From: Mycobacterium sp. Aquia_213
Lineage (GTDB): Bacteria; Actinomycetota; Actinomycetes; Mycobacteriales; Mycobacteriaceae
Direction: 5' to 3'
Assembly (NCBI RefSeq): GCF_026625985.1
Contig: NZ_CP113116.1
Span: 1,302,001 to 1,366,000 of the forward strand
Length of the DNA: 64,000 nt
Under the pieces are notes generated by a model, which was not told where the DNA came from, did not search any database, and worked only from the letters and a program-made list of their open reading frames with translations. The position numbers and the translations under genes are program-made. This document shows positions 32,842-40,512 of this stretch, piece after piece. Every line of letters starts with the position of its first letter. The first letter of the stretch is position 1.

Positions 32842-32892
32842 TTGACGCTGCGCACCGCCCCCCGTTACGGTCTGAACAAATATTAGGTCAGC
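32842..32892 (+). promoter_or_regulatory. Promoter with island operator, for the binding-protein/AveC/SDR/P450 operon
   Basis: TTGACG (32842-32847), 18-nt spacer, TACGGT (32866-32871), the same -10 as at the VWA gene. The operator TGAACAAATATTAGGTCAGC (32873-32892) follows immediately and would cover the start of transcription. GGGAGG lies 5 nt before ATG 32933. Confidence 0.65.
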
Positions 32893-32932
32893 CATGAATT
32901 GTTGCGAGTGAGCGGATCACCCGGGAGGTCAG

Positions 32933-34051
32933 ATGTCCTACGAAAGCAGCGCTGAGCCGATCAAGGTCGGCTACTTGATGGACTTCATGCTGCCGCCGGG
33001 CTTTCCCGAAGATCTGTTCGCCTCCTTCACCCAGACGTTCGACCTCATCTTCGAAGAGGCCGTCGCCCAGTGCCTGATGGACCGACCCGTGCAGATGATC
33101 TATCGCGAGGTGGAGGGTCTGCCCAAGGGTTCGGTCAAGGCCGTGATCGACGCGTATGGCGAACTGGTCGACGAGGGCTGTTTGGTGGTCTTCGGTCCGA
33201 ACATCACCGATAACTGCGTGCCGTTGCGAGAAGCGATCGAGGACCGGTTCAGGGTGCCCGCGATCAGCGTGACCGGCACCGACGACTGGCTGGGCGAGTG
33301 GACCTTCGCCTTCCCACAGGGGTCCATGACCGACGAGCCGATCTTCCTCGCCGACCTGATCACCAAACGAGGACTGGCCGAGATCGGTGTCCTGGTCGAG
33401 CAGAGCCTGATTGGCGAGAGCTACCTGAAGAACCTGCGAACTGCCTGTCGGCGCAAGGGCATTCGCATCGTGGCAGAAGTCGCCATCGCCCAGACGGCTC
33501 AGGACATCAACGCTGCGGTGCAGACGCTCCATGACGCAAAGGCCGAGGCGATCGTGCACCTGGGATTCGGATTCGGAATCGTCTTCATCAACCCTGCGCT
33601 CGAGTCCCTCGGCTGGGACCCACCCCGCTTCACCACCACCGCGTGGCAGAACGCCTGGGTCAACCCGATCATGTGGAACGCGTTCATGGGTTGGACCGGT
33701 GTCGATCAGTACGACGAGGCGAACAAGATCGGCCAGGATTTCCTCGACAGCTACGCGAAGAAGTACAACGGCAGCCGCCCCGAGTTCTGCGTGACGGTGG
33801 TGAACCGCGACGTCGCCGCGACACTCGTGCGCGCGTTCACCGACGCCCATCCGTTGAGCCCGCGCGGCGTCAAAGAGGCACTGGAGCGGGTCAAAATGTT
33901 GCCCGCCGCCTCCGGCGCACCCGGGACTCGAGTGTCGTTCGGCAAATGGACCCGCCGCGCCTGGATGGGGGCGGGCTATCTGGTGGCACGGACTCTCGAT
34001 GCCGACGGCATCAACTCGCATCTGGTCGATCGCTTCGGAGAGGAAGGCTGA
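32933..34051 (+). CDS. Periplasmic-binding-protein-fold protein without signal peptide (Peripla_BP_6-like)
   Basis: 372 aa. The sequence follows branched-chain amino-acid-type substrate-binding proteins: IKVGYLMDFMLPPG at the start, LVDEGCLVVFGPNITDNCVP, VPAISVTGTDDW, LGFGFGIVFINPALESLGWD and YDEANKIGQDFLDSYAKKYN. It begins directly with a polar segment, with no signal sequence or lipobox, so it should stay in the cytosol, and no ABC permease or ATPase genes are nearby. It may bind a pathway compound inside the cell, as amide-sensing AmiC does, or be a carrier or enzyme on that fold. First gene of a tight operon with the AveC-like gene (3 bp away). Confidence 0.82.
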   Translation: MSYESSAEPIKVGYLMDFMLPPGFPEDLFASFTQTFDLIFEEAVAQCLMDRPVQMIYREVEGLPKGSVKAVIDAYGELVDEGCLVVFGPNITDNCVPLREAIEDRFRVPAISVTGTDDWLGEWTFAFPQGSMTDEPIFLADLITKRGLAEIGVLVEQSLIGESYLKNLRTACRRKGIRIVAEVAIAQTAQDINAAVQTLHDAKAEAIVHLGFGFGIVFINPALESLGWDPPRFTTTAWQNAWVNPIMWNAFMGWTGVDQYDEANKIGQDFLDSYAKKYNGSRPEFCVTVVNRDVAATLVRAFTDAHPLSPRGVKEALERVKMLPAASGAPGTRVSFGKWTRRAWMGAGYLVARTLDADGINSHLVDRFGEEG

Positions 34052-34054
34052 ATC

Positions 34055-35209
34055 TTGAGCACGAAACCGCCTACCGAACAGTCCATACCGCTACGGGCAG
34101 ACGACAAACCCACCCCGCCGAGTGGCGCCAAAAAGCGCGGCTGGGGTGGCTGGATAGCCGGCGCCGCGCTGGCGGCGTTCACGCTCTTCTTCATCGCGAA
34201 TTGCCGTGTCGCCCTTGACCCGCGCGTCGCCAACCCGAACGTGCAGGGCCGGCCCCGCCCGGTCAAGTTCCTCTTCGGGCTGGATTACATCACCTTCCTG
34301 CACGTTGCCACCTGCGTCATGCTGCTGGTGCTGCTGGTGGTGTTCATCCGGGGCTGGCGCCGCAATCCCGGCAGCCCGGTCATGCTGATGTTCTTGTGCA
34401 CCACCTTGATCGTGTGGCAGGACCCGATCATGAACTGGTCGCCGTTCGCGGTGTACAACCCCGACCTCATTCACTGGCCTGAATCGTGGCCGCTGGTGTC
34501 GCTGTCGCCGTCCGTCGAGCCCTTTGTGGTCTTCGGGTACGTGATGTTCTATTTCGGGCCGTACTTCCCGGCGATCTGGATCCTGCGCAAACTGCAGGCC
34601 AAATACGGGCCGCAGTCGTTCGCGTCGCGACACCCGTTGTGGAGCCTGGGTCTGCTGACGCTGGTGATCGGTTTCGTCTTCGACGCGTGGTTGGAGATTC
34701 AGCTGGTGCACGCCGGCATGTACATCTATTCGCAGGTGATTCCTTGGGGTTCGGTCTTCACCGGCACCACCTTCCAGTTCCCGCTGATCTGGGAGTCCTT
34801 CTCGGTGACCTTCGTGATGATTCCGGCGGCGATCCTGTGTTATCGCGACGACACCGGAAAGTCGTTGGCCGAGAAGCTGACTGCGAAAGCGAAGATATTC
34901 CCCAGCCGTCCGGTGCTCGGCACGTTCCTGGTGATGTTCGCGATCATGAACGTGTCGTACTTCGCCTACGGCGCCTGGTTCTGGGCGATCAAGGCCAGTC
35001 ATGCCGCGACCTCGGTCGCGTGCCCATGGCCGTACCCAGAGGCGAAAGTGTATGACCCACAGGGCTATTACGAGAAGGCCGGCGCGAAGGGCCCGTATTC
35101 GGTCGGTATCTGGTCGACCTGGGCCAGCGGAGAGCCGAACGGGCGGCCGCACGTCGATCCGCCGCCGCCGGGTGTAGGTGCCTGCGCAACCCCGGGCCAG
35201 AATGGCTGA
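34055..35209 (+). CDS. AveC-like (spirocyclase family) polytopic membrane protein
   Basis: 384 aa. Hydrophobic segments at about residues 33-50, 79-98, 107-121, 155-176, 196-212, 245-263 and 286-310 give roughly seven TM helices. Conserved-looking polar motifs lie between them: WQDPIMNWSPFAVYNPD, SVEPFVVFGYVMFYFGPY, DAWLEIQLV and YSQVIPWG. This pattern recalls AveC, the avermectin spiroketal cyclase/dehydratase, and its actinobacterial relatives; the assignment is from pattern memory. TTG 34055 with AGGAAGG upstream. Sits between the binding-protein-like gene and an SDR/P450 pair, so it may act on a hydroxylated terpenoid-, steroid- or polyketide-like substrate at the membrane. Confidence 0.72.
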   Translation: MSTKPPTEQSIPLRADDKPTPPSGAKKRGWGGWIAGAALAAFTLFFIANCRVALDPRVANPNVQGRPRPVKFLFGLDYITFLHVATCVMLLVLLVVFIRGWRRNPGSPVMLMFLCTTLIVWQDPIMNWSPFAVYNPDLIHWPESWPLVSLSPSVEPFVVFGYVMFYFGPYFPAIWILRKLQAKYGPQSFASRHPLWSLGLLTLVIGFVFDAWLEIQLVHAGMYIYSQVIPWGSVFTGTTFQFPLIWESFSVTFVMIPAAILCYRDDTGKSLAEKLTAKAKIFPSRPVLGTFLVMFAIMNVSYFAYGAWFWAIKASHAATSVACPWPYPEAKVYDPQGYYEKAGAKGPYSVGIWSTWASGEPNGRPHVDPPPPGVGACATPGQNG

Positions 35210-36209
35210 GCCGCGCAGCGTCGTCGTCACCGGCGCGTCCCGTGGTCTGGGCTTCGCCTCAGCGGTCCGCCTTTATCGAGACGGCTGGCGCGTTGTCGCG
35301 GCCATGCGCACCCCCGACCGGGCAATGCCGTTGCTGCGCGCGGCAACCGGCGCCGGCGAGGACGACGACCGGCTGATCGGTGTCCAGCTCGATCTATTGG
35401 ATGCCGCCTCGATTGCCGCTGCCGCCAAGGTAATTGAAGACGCGGTGGGAGCACCGTACGCACTGGTGCACAACGCCGGGATCTCCGCCGCCGGAATGGT
35501 GGAGGAGACCGATATGGCCCTCTGGCAGACCATGTTTGCCACCAGTGTCCTAGGCCCCGTCATGCTCACCCAGGCGCTGCTGCCGTCCATGCGGGCGGCG
35601 GGTCAGGGGCGAATCGTGTTGGTATCCAGTGCTGCCGGGGTGCGGGGCCAGCCGGCCACCGCGCCGTATTCCGCGGCCAAAGGCGCCTTGGAACGGTGGG
35701 GCGAGTCGATGGCCGTTGAGATCGCGCCCTTCGGTCTCGGTGTCACCGTTTTGGTGGCCGGGACCTACGACACCGAGATCATCACCGACGCGGGCACTAC
35801 CGACGATCGCAATTTTGGCGGCCCATACGCGCGGCTGCATAACACCATGAACAGCCGCGGCCGGTTCGCGATGAAGATGGCTCGCCCGCCCGAGCGGTTC
35901 ACCAACGGACTAGTCGAGGCCCTGGAAGACAGGGTGTCATTCCGTCGCCGCGGTGTCGGCCCGGATGCGTCAATGTTGTTGGTCGCGAACAGAATTCTGC
36001 CGGCAGCGGGTATGCACCACATGTCCCGATTCATCTTGGGCATACCGAGGTATGGGTCCATGCGCGACGGCGCGTGGCCGTTGACCGGAACCCAGAAGGC
36101 GATGGTGTTGGCCGCGCGCGTTATTCCGCAGCCCGTATTGACGCGTCTGGCATCGCTTGCGGCACGGCGCAATAAGGCGCCAGAAGGTACTGAGGGGACT
36201 GAGGGGTAA
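35202..36209 (+). CDS. SDR family oxidoreductase in the AveC/P450 operon
   Basis: 335 aa. TGASRGLGFASAVRLYRDGW at the N-terminus (cofactor loop), HNAGISAAG, catalytic Ser in LVSSAAG and YSAAKGALERWGESMA (YxxxK). The tail after residue 260 is longer than a minimal SDR and ends in a short EGT repeat. ATG 35202 overlaps the end of the AveC-like gene by 8 bp; the P450 starts 2 bp after its stop. It probably oxidises or reduces the alcohol/ketone made or used by the neighbouring P450. Confidence 0.88.
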   Translation: MAEPRSVVVTGASRGLGFASAVRLYRDGWRVVAAMRTPDRAMPLLRAATGAGEDDDRLIGVQLDLLDAASIAAAAKVIEDAVGAPYALVHNAGISAAGMVEETDMALWQTMFATSVLGPVMLTQALLPSMRAAGQGRIVLVSSAAGVRGQPATAPYSAAKGALERWGESMAVEIAPFGLGVTVLVAGTYDTEIITDAGTTDDRNFGGPYARLHNTMNSRGRFAMKMARPPERFTNGLVEALEDRVSFRRRGVGPDASMLLVANRILPAAGMHHMSRFILGIPRYGSMRDGAWPLTGTQKAMVLAARVIPQPVLTRLASLAARRNKAPEGTEGTEG

Positions 36210-36211
36210 TT

Positions 36212-37429
36212 ATGGAACAGCTATTCGACGACCTGGAGGACTTCGGTTCCTTCGACGACGCGATCTCCGGTGACGTGCGTGACCCGTACACCGAGCTCGC
36301 GCGGCTGCGCCACGAGGAGCCGGTGCAGCGGCTCGAAACGTCGGGGGCGCTTCCGCACGAGGAGGGGCTGCCGATGTTCATCGTGTATCGCCACGAGGAC
36401 ATCCAGCAGATGTTGCGCGACAACGAGACGTTCTCCTCGGCGGCCGTCATCGCCGCGTTCGGCCCGGTGCTGGGTGAGGGCGTGATGCTCGGCATGGACG
36501 AGCCCGTGCACGGCCGGCTGCGTTCGCTGGTATCGAAGGCGTTCACGCAGAAGTCCTTGGCGCGCTGGCAAGACGAGTTGGTCGGCCGGGTAGCGAACAG
36601 CTTGATCGACAACTTTGCGCCGAATGGCAAGGCGGACCTGGTCAAGGAGTTCACCTTCGATTATCCGAGCCAGATCATCGCCGGCCTGCTGGGCCTGCCG
36701 GAAGAGGACTACCCGCAATTCCAGCGGTGGTCGATTTCGCTGCTGAGCTGGTTGATGAATCCCGAACGCGGGCTTGCTGCCTCGGCCGCGCTGTGTGAAT
36801 ACTTCGCCCCGATACTCGAGGCCCGGCGCGCCGAGCCGAAGGACGACCTGATCAGCGCGCTCGCGGCGGCCGAGATCGACGGGGAGAAGCTCGCGGACGA
36901 AGAGATCTTCTCGTTCCTTCGGTTGCTGCTGCCCGCCGGCGTCGAGACGACCTACCGGTCGTTGGGCAGTCTGCTGTTGGCGCTGCTGTCGGATCCGGCC
37001 CAATTGGATGCCATCCGCGCGGACCGCTCGTTGCTGCCGCAGGCGATCGAGGAGGGTGTGCGCTGGGAATCACCCTTGCTGACCATCACCCGGGTGGCGA
37101 CCCGCGATACCGAACTCGGGGGCGTGGCGATCCCGGCCGGGGCGACGGTGATGCCGATGCTCGGTTCGGCGAACCGGCAGGAGGATCGCTACGACGACCC
37201 GAACACGTTCAACATTCACCGGCAGGCCAAGGCGAATCTGGGCTGGGGACACGGCGTGCACGTCTGCCTCGGCATGCACCTGGCGCGCCTCGAGATGCGG
37301 ACCGCGATCAACCTTTTGTTGGACCGGCTGCCGAATCTGCGGCTGGACCCAGACGGGGACGACCCGCACATCCGCGGGCAGGTGTTCCGGTCGCCGACGT
37401 CGGTACCGGTGCTGTTCGATGCCCAGTAG
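36212..37429 (+). CDS. Cytochrome P450
   Basis: 405 aa, soluble bacterial class I P450. Oxygen-binding I-helix AGVETT (242-247), ExxR at Glu281-Arg284 (EEGVRWESP), and the haem-ligand loop GWGHGVHVCLGMHLAR with Cys352. It needs ferredoxin and reductase partners, which are not in the window. Monooxygenation of a hydrophobic substrate is expected. It is the last gene of the operon begun at 32933. The specific CYP family cannot be assigned without alignment. It is the only haem enzyme of the island and thus one candidate client of the MoxR-VWA pair. Confidence 0.94.
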   Translation: MEQLFDDLEDFGSFDDAISGDVRDPYTELARLRHEEPVQRLETSGALPHEEGLPMFIVYRHEDIQQMLRDNETFSSAAVIAAFGPVLGEGVMLGMDEPVHGRLRSLVSKAFTQKSLARWQDELVGRVANSLIDNFAPNGKADLVKEFTFDYPSQIIAGLLGLPEEDYPQFQRWSISLLSWLMNPERGLAASAALCEYFAPILEARRAEPKDDLISALAAAEIDGEKLADEEIFSFLRLLLPAGVETTYRSLGSLLLALLSDPAQLDAIRADRSLLPQAIEEGVRWESPLLTITRVATRDTELGGVAIPAGATVMPMLGSANRQEDRYDDPNTFNIHRQAKANLGWGHGVHVCLGMHLARLEMRTAINLLLDRLPNLRLDPDGDDPHIRGQVFRSPTSVPVLFDAQ

Positions 37430-37475
37430 AGGGCCCGTAATTGTGCGCGTTTGCCAATCGGCTAGTTTCCAGTAA

Positions 37476-37495
37476 GGCTCACCGTAGGGTGAGCC
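37476..37495. terminator. GC-rich hairpin between P450 and aldehyde dehydrogenase genes
   Basis: GGCTCACC-GTAG-GGTGAGCC, a perfect 8-bp stem with a 4-nt loop, 47 nt after the P450 stop. No U-tract follows, so it is either a U-poor mycobacterial terminator or attenuator, or a symmetric operator for the next gene. Confidence 0.5.
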
Positions 37496-37565
37496 CCGTC
37501 CTGGCGATGTCATTCCACGTCCCGGCGCTCTAACCAGCGCCTCGTCTAAAGAGAGCTGAACAGAT

Positions 37566-39050
37566 ATGGCTGACACTGTAAAGGTCCGCTTCGAGCCGAA
37601 GATGATGATCGACGGCAAGCTCGTCGACGGCCAGGCCGGCACTTTCACCAACATCAACCCGGCGACCGAGGAGTCGCTCGGCGAGGTCTCCGACGCCTCG
37701 AAGGAGGACATGCTCCGGGCCATCGACGCCGCCCGGCGTGCCTTCGACGAGACCGACTGGTCGACGAACAAGGAGCTGCGCAAGCGCTGCCTGCTGCAGC
37801 TGCACGAGGCGATCGAGTCCGAGATCGACGAGCTGCGCGAGGAGCTCATCCTCGAGGTCGGCGCGCCCCGCGCCATCACCTTCGGGCCCCAGCTGGATGC
37901 GCCACTGGCAGACGGGCTCAAGTACCCCGCCCGGCTGATTGACTCCTACGCCTGGGAGACCGACCTCGGGGACCGGGTTATCAGCCTCACCGGCGCGAAC
38001 ACCACCATCAAGGTGTGGCGGGAGCCGGTCGGCGTGGTCGGCGCGATCGTGCCGTGGAACTTCCCATTCGAGGTCACCATCAACAAGCTCGGCCAGGCGC
38101 TGGGCGCCGGCAACACCGTGGTGCTCAAGCCGGCACCCAACACCCCGTTCAACGCGAACCGACTCGGTCGGCTGATCGCCGAGAAGACCGACATCCCAGC
38201 GGGTGTCGTCAACGTCGTCACCGCATCGGATCACTTCGTGGGTGAGGAACTGACGTTGTCGCCGAAGGTCGACCTGATCTCGTTCACCGGTTCGACGGTG
38301 GTCGGGAAGCGGATCATGGAAAAGGGCGCGGCCACCATGAAGCGGCTGTTCCTGGAACTCGGCGGCAAGTCGGCCACCATCGTGCTGGAGGATGCCGACT
38401 TCGGCACGGCCTGCATGGTCGGCATCGCGCCGTGCATGCACGCCGGTCAGGGCTGCGCCAACCCGACCCGGCTGCTGCTGCCGCGGTCCCGCTACGACGA
38501 GGGCGTCGAGATCCTCAAGAACATCTACGAGAACGTCACGTGCGGCGACCCGCAGGACCCCGGAACGCTGTGCGGCCCGGTGATCTCGCAGCGGCAGTAC
38601 GAGCGGGTGACGGGCTACATCCAGAAGGGCGTGGACGAGGGTGCCACGGCGCTCGTCGGCGGCCCCGGCGCGGAGACCGGCTTCGACAAGGGATATTACG
38701 TCCGGCCAACGCTTTTCACGAATGTCGACAACAAGATGACCATCGCGCAGGAGGAGATCTTCGGCCCGGTGCTCTCGGTCATTCCGTTCGACGACGAGGA
38801 AGATGCGATCCGGATCGCCAACGACAGCGTGTACGGCTTGGCCGGCAACGTGTTCGCGGGTTCGCTCGAGCGTGCGCTGTCGGTGACCCGCCGGATCAAG
38901 GCTGGCTTCATGGGCGTCAACGGCGGTGCTGGGTACGCTGCCGACTCGCCGTTCGGTGGGTACAAGGAGAGCGGCATCGGTCGCCAGAACGGCATCGCCG
39001 GATTCGACCAGTACACCGAGATCAAGTCCGTCGCATATCCCGCGGTCTGA
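37566..39050 (+). CDS. Aldehyde dehydrogenase (NAD(P)+-dependent)
   Basis: 494 aa. GAIVPWNFPFEVTINKLGQA and the SFTGSTVVGKRI cofactor segments, the general base Glu264 in LELGGK, and the nucleophile Cys297 in GQGCANPTR; EIFGPVLSV near residue 400 completes the family signature. Cytosolic. It would oxidise an aldehyde derived from the P450 alcohol product to a carboxylic acid that can then be activated to a CoA ester. It lies 136 bp after the P450 with a hairpin between. The start codon directly follows AGCTGAACAGAT; ribosome-binding is weak (AGAGAG). Confidence 0.93.
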   Translation: MADTVKVRFEPKMMIDGKLVDGQAGTFTNINPATEESLGEVSDASKEDMLRAIDAARRAFDETDWSTNKELRKRCLLQLHEAIESEIDELREELILEVGAPRAITFGPQLDAPLADGLKYPARLIDSYAWETDLGDRVISLTGANTTIKVWREPVGVVGAIVPWNFPFEVTINKLGQALGAGNTVVLKPAPNTPFNANRLGRLIAEKTDIPAGVVNVVTASDHFVGEELTLSPKVDLISFTGSTVVGKRIMEKGAATMKRLFLELGGKSATIVLEDADFGTACMVGIAPCMHAGQGCANPTRLLLPRSRYDEGVEILKNIYENVTCGDPQDPGTLCGPVISQRQYERVTGYIQKGVDEGATALVGGPGAETGFDKGYYVRPTLFTNVDNKMTIAQEEIFGPVLSVIPFDDEEDAIRIANDSVYGLAGNVFAGSLERALSVTRRIKAGFMGVNGGAGYAADSPFGGYKESGIGRQNGIAGFDQYTEIKSVAYPAV

Positions 39051-39363
39051 GCATTCAGTCGGGTCAGAGGCGCCGAAATTGCCGTGGGGGCTGTGATCTC
39101 ACGCTGATCACGACCGTGGCGGCAATCTCGACGTCATCGACGTCATCGACGTCATGCGCGTGGCGCGGCGGACCATAGAGCGACTTTCGAAAGCGCTATT
39201 ACCCGCGAATCGGAGTCGCGGATTGCTTGGTGGTCTCCCGCGCGGTACGGATGTGGCCAGTGTGGCACCGGCCCGCGCGGGCTCCCCAGGCCACCCCGCC
39301 ACCGGGCCGCCCAACCCCTTGGTCGACAATCGACGCAAGACTCAGTCAAAGGAGAAATGAGAA
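39051..39363. other. 313-bp gap before the thiolase; small repeats and palindromes, no gene
   Basis: No convincing coding frame. It holds GTGATC-TCACGCT-GATCAC (39093-39111), three perfect tandem copies of TCGACGTCA (39128-39154), a CTTTCGAAAG palindrome (39181-39190), and a GC-rich stretch before AAAGGAG at about 39350. Likely contains the thiolase promoter, which I could not pin down; no copy of the island operator is present. Confidence 0.5.
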
Positions 39364-40512
39364 ATGCCTGAAGCTGTCATCGTCGAGGCCGTGCGCTCTC
39401 CCATCGGCAAGCGCAACGGAGGCCTTTCCGGAGTGCACCCCGCCGAGCTGTCCGCGCAGGTACTCAACGGACTGGCCACCAGGGCCGGCATCGACCCCGA
39501 AATCGTTGACGACGTGATCTGGGGCTGCGTGATGCAGGCCGGCGAGCAGGCCCTCGACATCGGCCGCACCGCGCTGTTGACCGCGGGCTGGCCGGAGACC
39601 GTCCCGGGGGTGACCGTCGACCGCCAGTGCGGATCGAGCCAGCAGTCCATCCACTTCGCCGCGGCCGGCGTGGTGGCCGGGCACTACGACGTGGTCGTCG
39701 CCGGCGGTGTGGAGTCGATGTCGCGCACGCCGATGGGGGCATCGCTGGCCAACGGCGGACGGCCGTACCCGGAGAACTTCATCTCGCGCTACGACGGCAA
39801 GATTCCCAACCAGGGCCTGGGTGCCGAGATGATCGCCGAGCAGTGGGGATTCGACCGCACCGCGCTCGACCAGTTCTCCCTCGACTCGCACGAAAAGGCA
39901 GCTGCTGCACAGGATTCCGGTGCATTTGACGACCAGATCGTGGGGATCAAAGACTCTGATGGCAACGTCGTCCTCAAGGACGAAGGCATCCGGCGCGGCA
40001 CCCCGATGGAAAAGATGGCCTCGCTGAAGCCCGCCTTCAAGGAGGACGGCGTGATCCACGCCGGAAACTCCTCGCAGATCTCCGACGGTGCGGCCGCGTT
40101 GCTGTTCATGTCCGCGGAGAAGGCCAAGGACCTGGGGCTGACGCCAATTGCCAAGGTGCACACCGCAACCCTGGCCGGAGCCGACCCGGTCATCATGCTG
40201 ACCGCGCCGATCCCGGCCACCCAGAAGGTGCTGAAGCGGTCCGGCCTCTCCATCGGCGACATCGGGGCATACGAGGTCAACGAGGCGTTCGCGCCCGTTC
40301 CGCTCGCCTGGCTGAAGGACATCGGCGCCGACGAGAAGAAGCTCAACCCCAACGGCGGCGCGATCGCGCTCGGCCACCCGCTGGGCGGCTCCGGCGCGCG
40401 GATCATGACCACGTTGCTCTATCACATGCGGGACAAGGGAATTCGCTACGGGCTGCAGACGATGTGTGAGGGTGGCGGCCAGGCCAACGCCACCATTGTG
40501 GAGCTGCTGTGA
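39364..40512 (+). CDS. fadA: Acetyl-CoA acetyltransferase/3-ketoacyl-CoA thiolase
   Basis: 382 aa. Acyl-accepting nucleophile Cys89 in VDRQCGSSQQS, the His in ALGHPLGGSGARIM, and the second Cys in CEGGGQANATIV. Cytosolic tetramer; it cleaves 3-ketoacyl-CoA with CoA to release acetyl- or propionyl-CoA. Good AAAGGAG site. Its stop overlaps the enoyl-CoA hydratase start (GTGA). The order thiolase-hydratase matches what I recall as remnants Rv1135A and Rv1136 in M. tuberculosis, so the intact pair here is the ancestral form. Confidence 0.94.
   Translation: MPEAVIVEAVRSPIGKRNGGLSGVHPAELSAQVLNGLATRAGIDPEIVDDVIWGCVMQAGEQALDIGRTALLTAGWPETVPGVTVDRQCGSSQQSIHFAAAGVVAGHYDVVVAGGVESMSRTPMGASLANGGRPYPENFISRYDGKIPNQGLGAEMIAEQWGFDRTALDQFSLDSHEKAAAAQDSGAFDDQIVGIKDSDGNVVLKDEGIRRGTPMEKMASLKPAFKEDGVIHAGNSSQISDGAAALLFMSAEKAKDLGLTPIAKVHTATLAGADPVIMLTAPIPATQKVLKRSGLSIGDIGAYEVNEAFAPVPLAWLKDIGADEKKLNPNGGAIALGHPLGGSGARIMTTLLYHMRDKGIRYGLQTMCEGGGQANATIVELL

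Noticed and set aside
32933..35209. Binding protein plus AveC-like membrane protein as an ABC importer
   Set aside because: No ATPase gene, the binding protein lacks a signal peptide, and the membrane protein does not resemble an ABC permease.
37557..37574. TGAACAGATATGGCTGAC at the aldehyde dehydrogenase start as a seventh island operator
   Set aside because: It shares GAACAGATAT with the best operator, but the right half-site is out of register and the match includes the start codon. No promoter geometry supports it.
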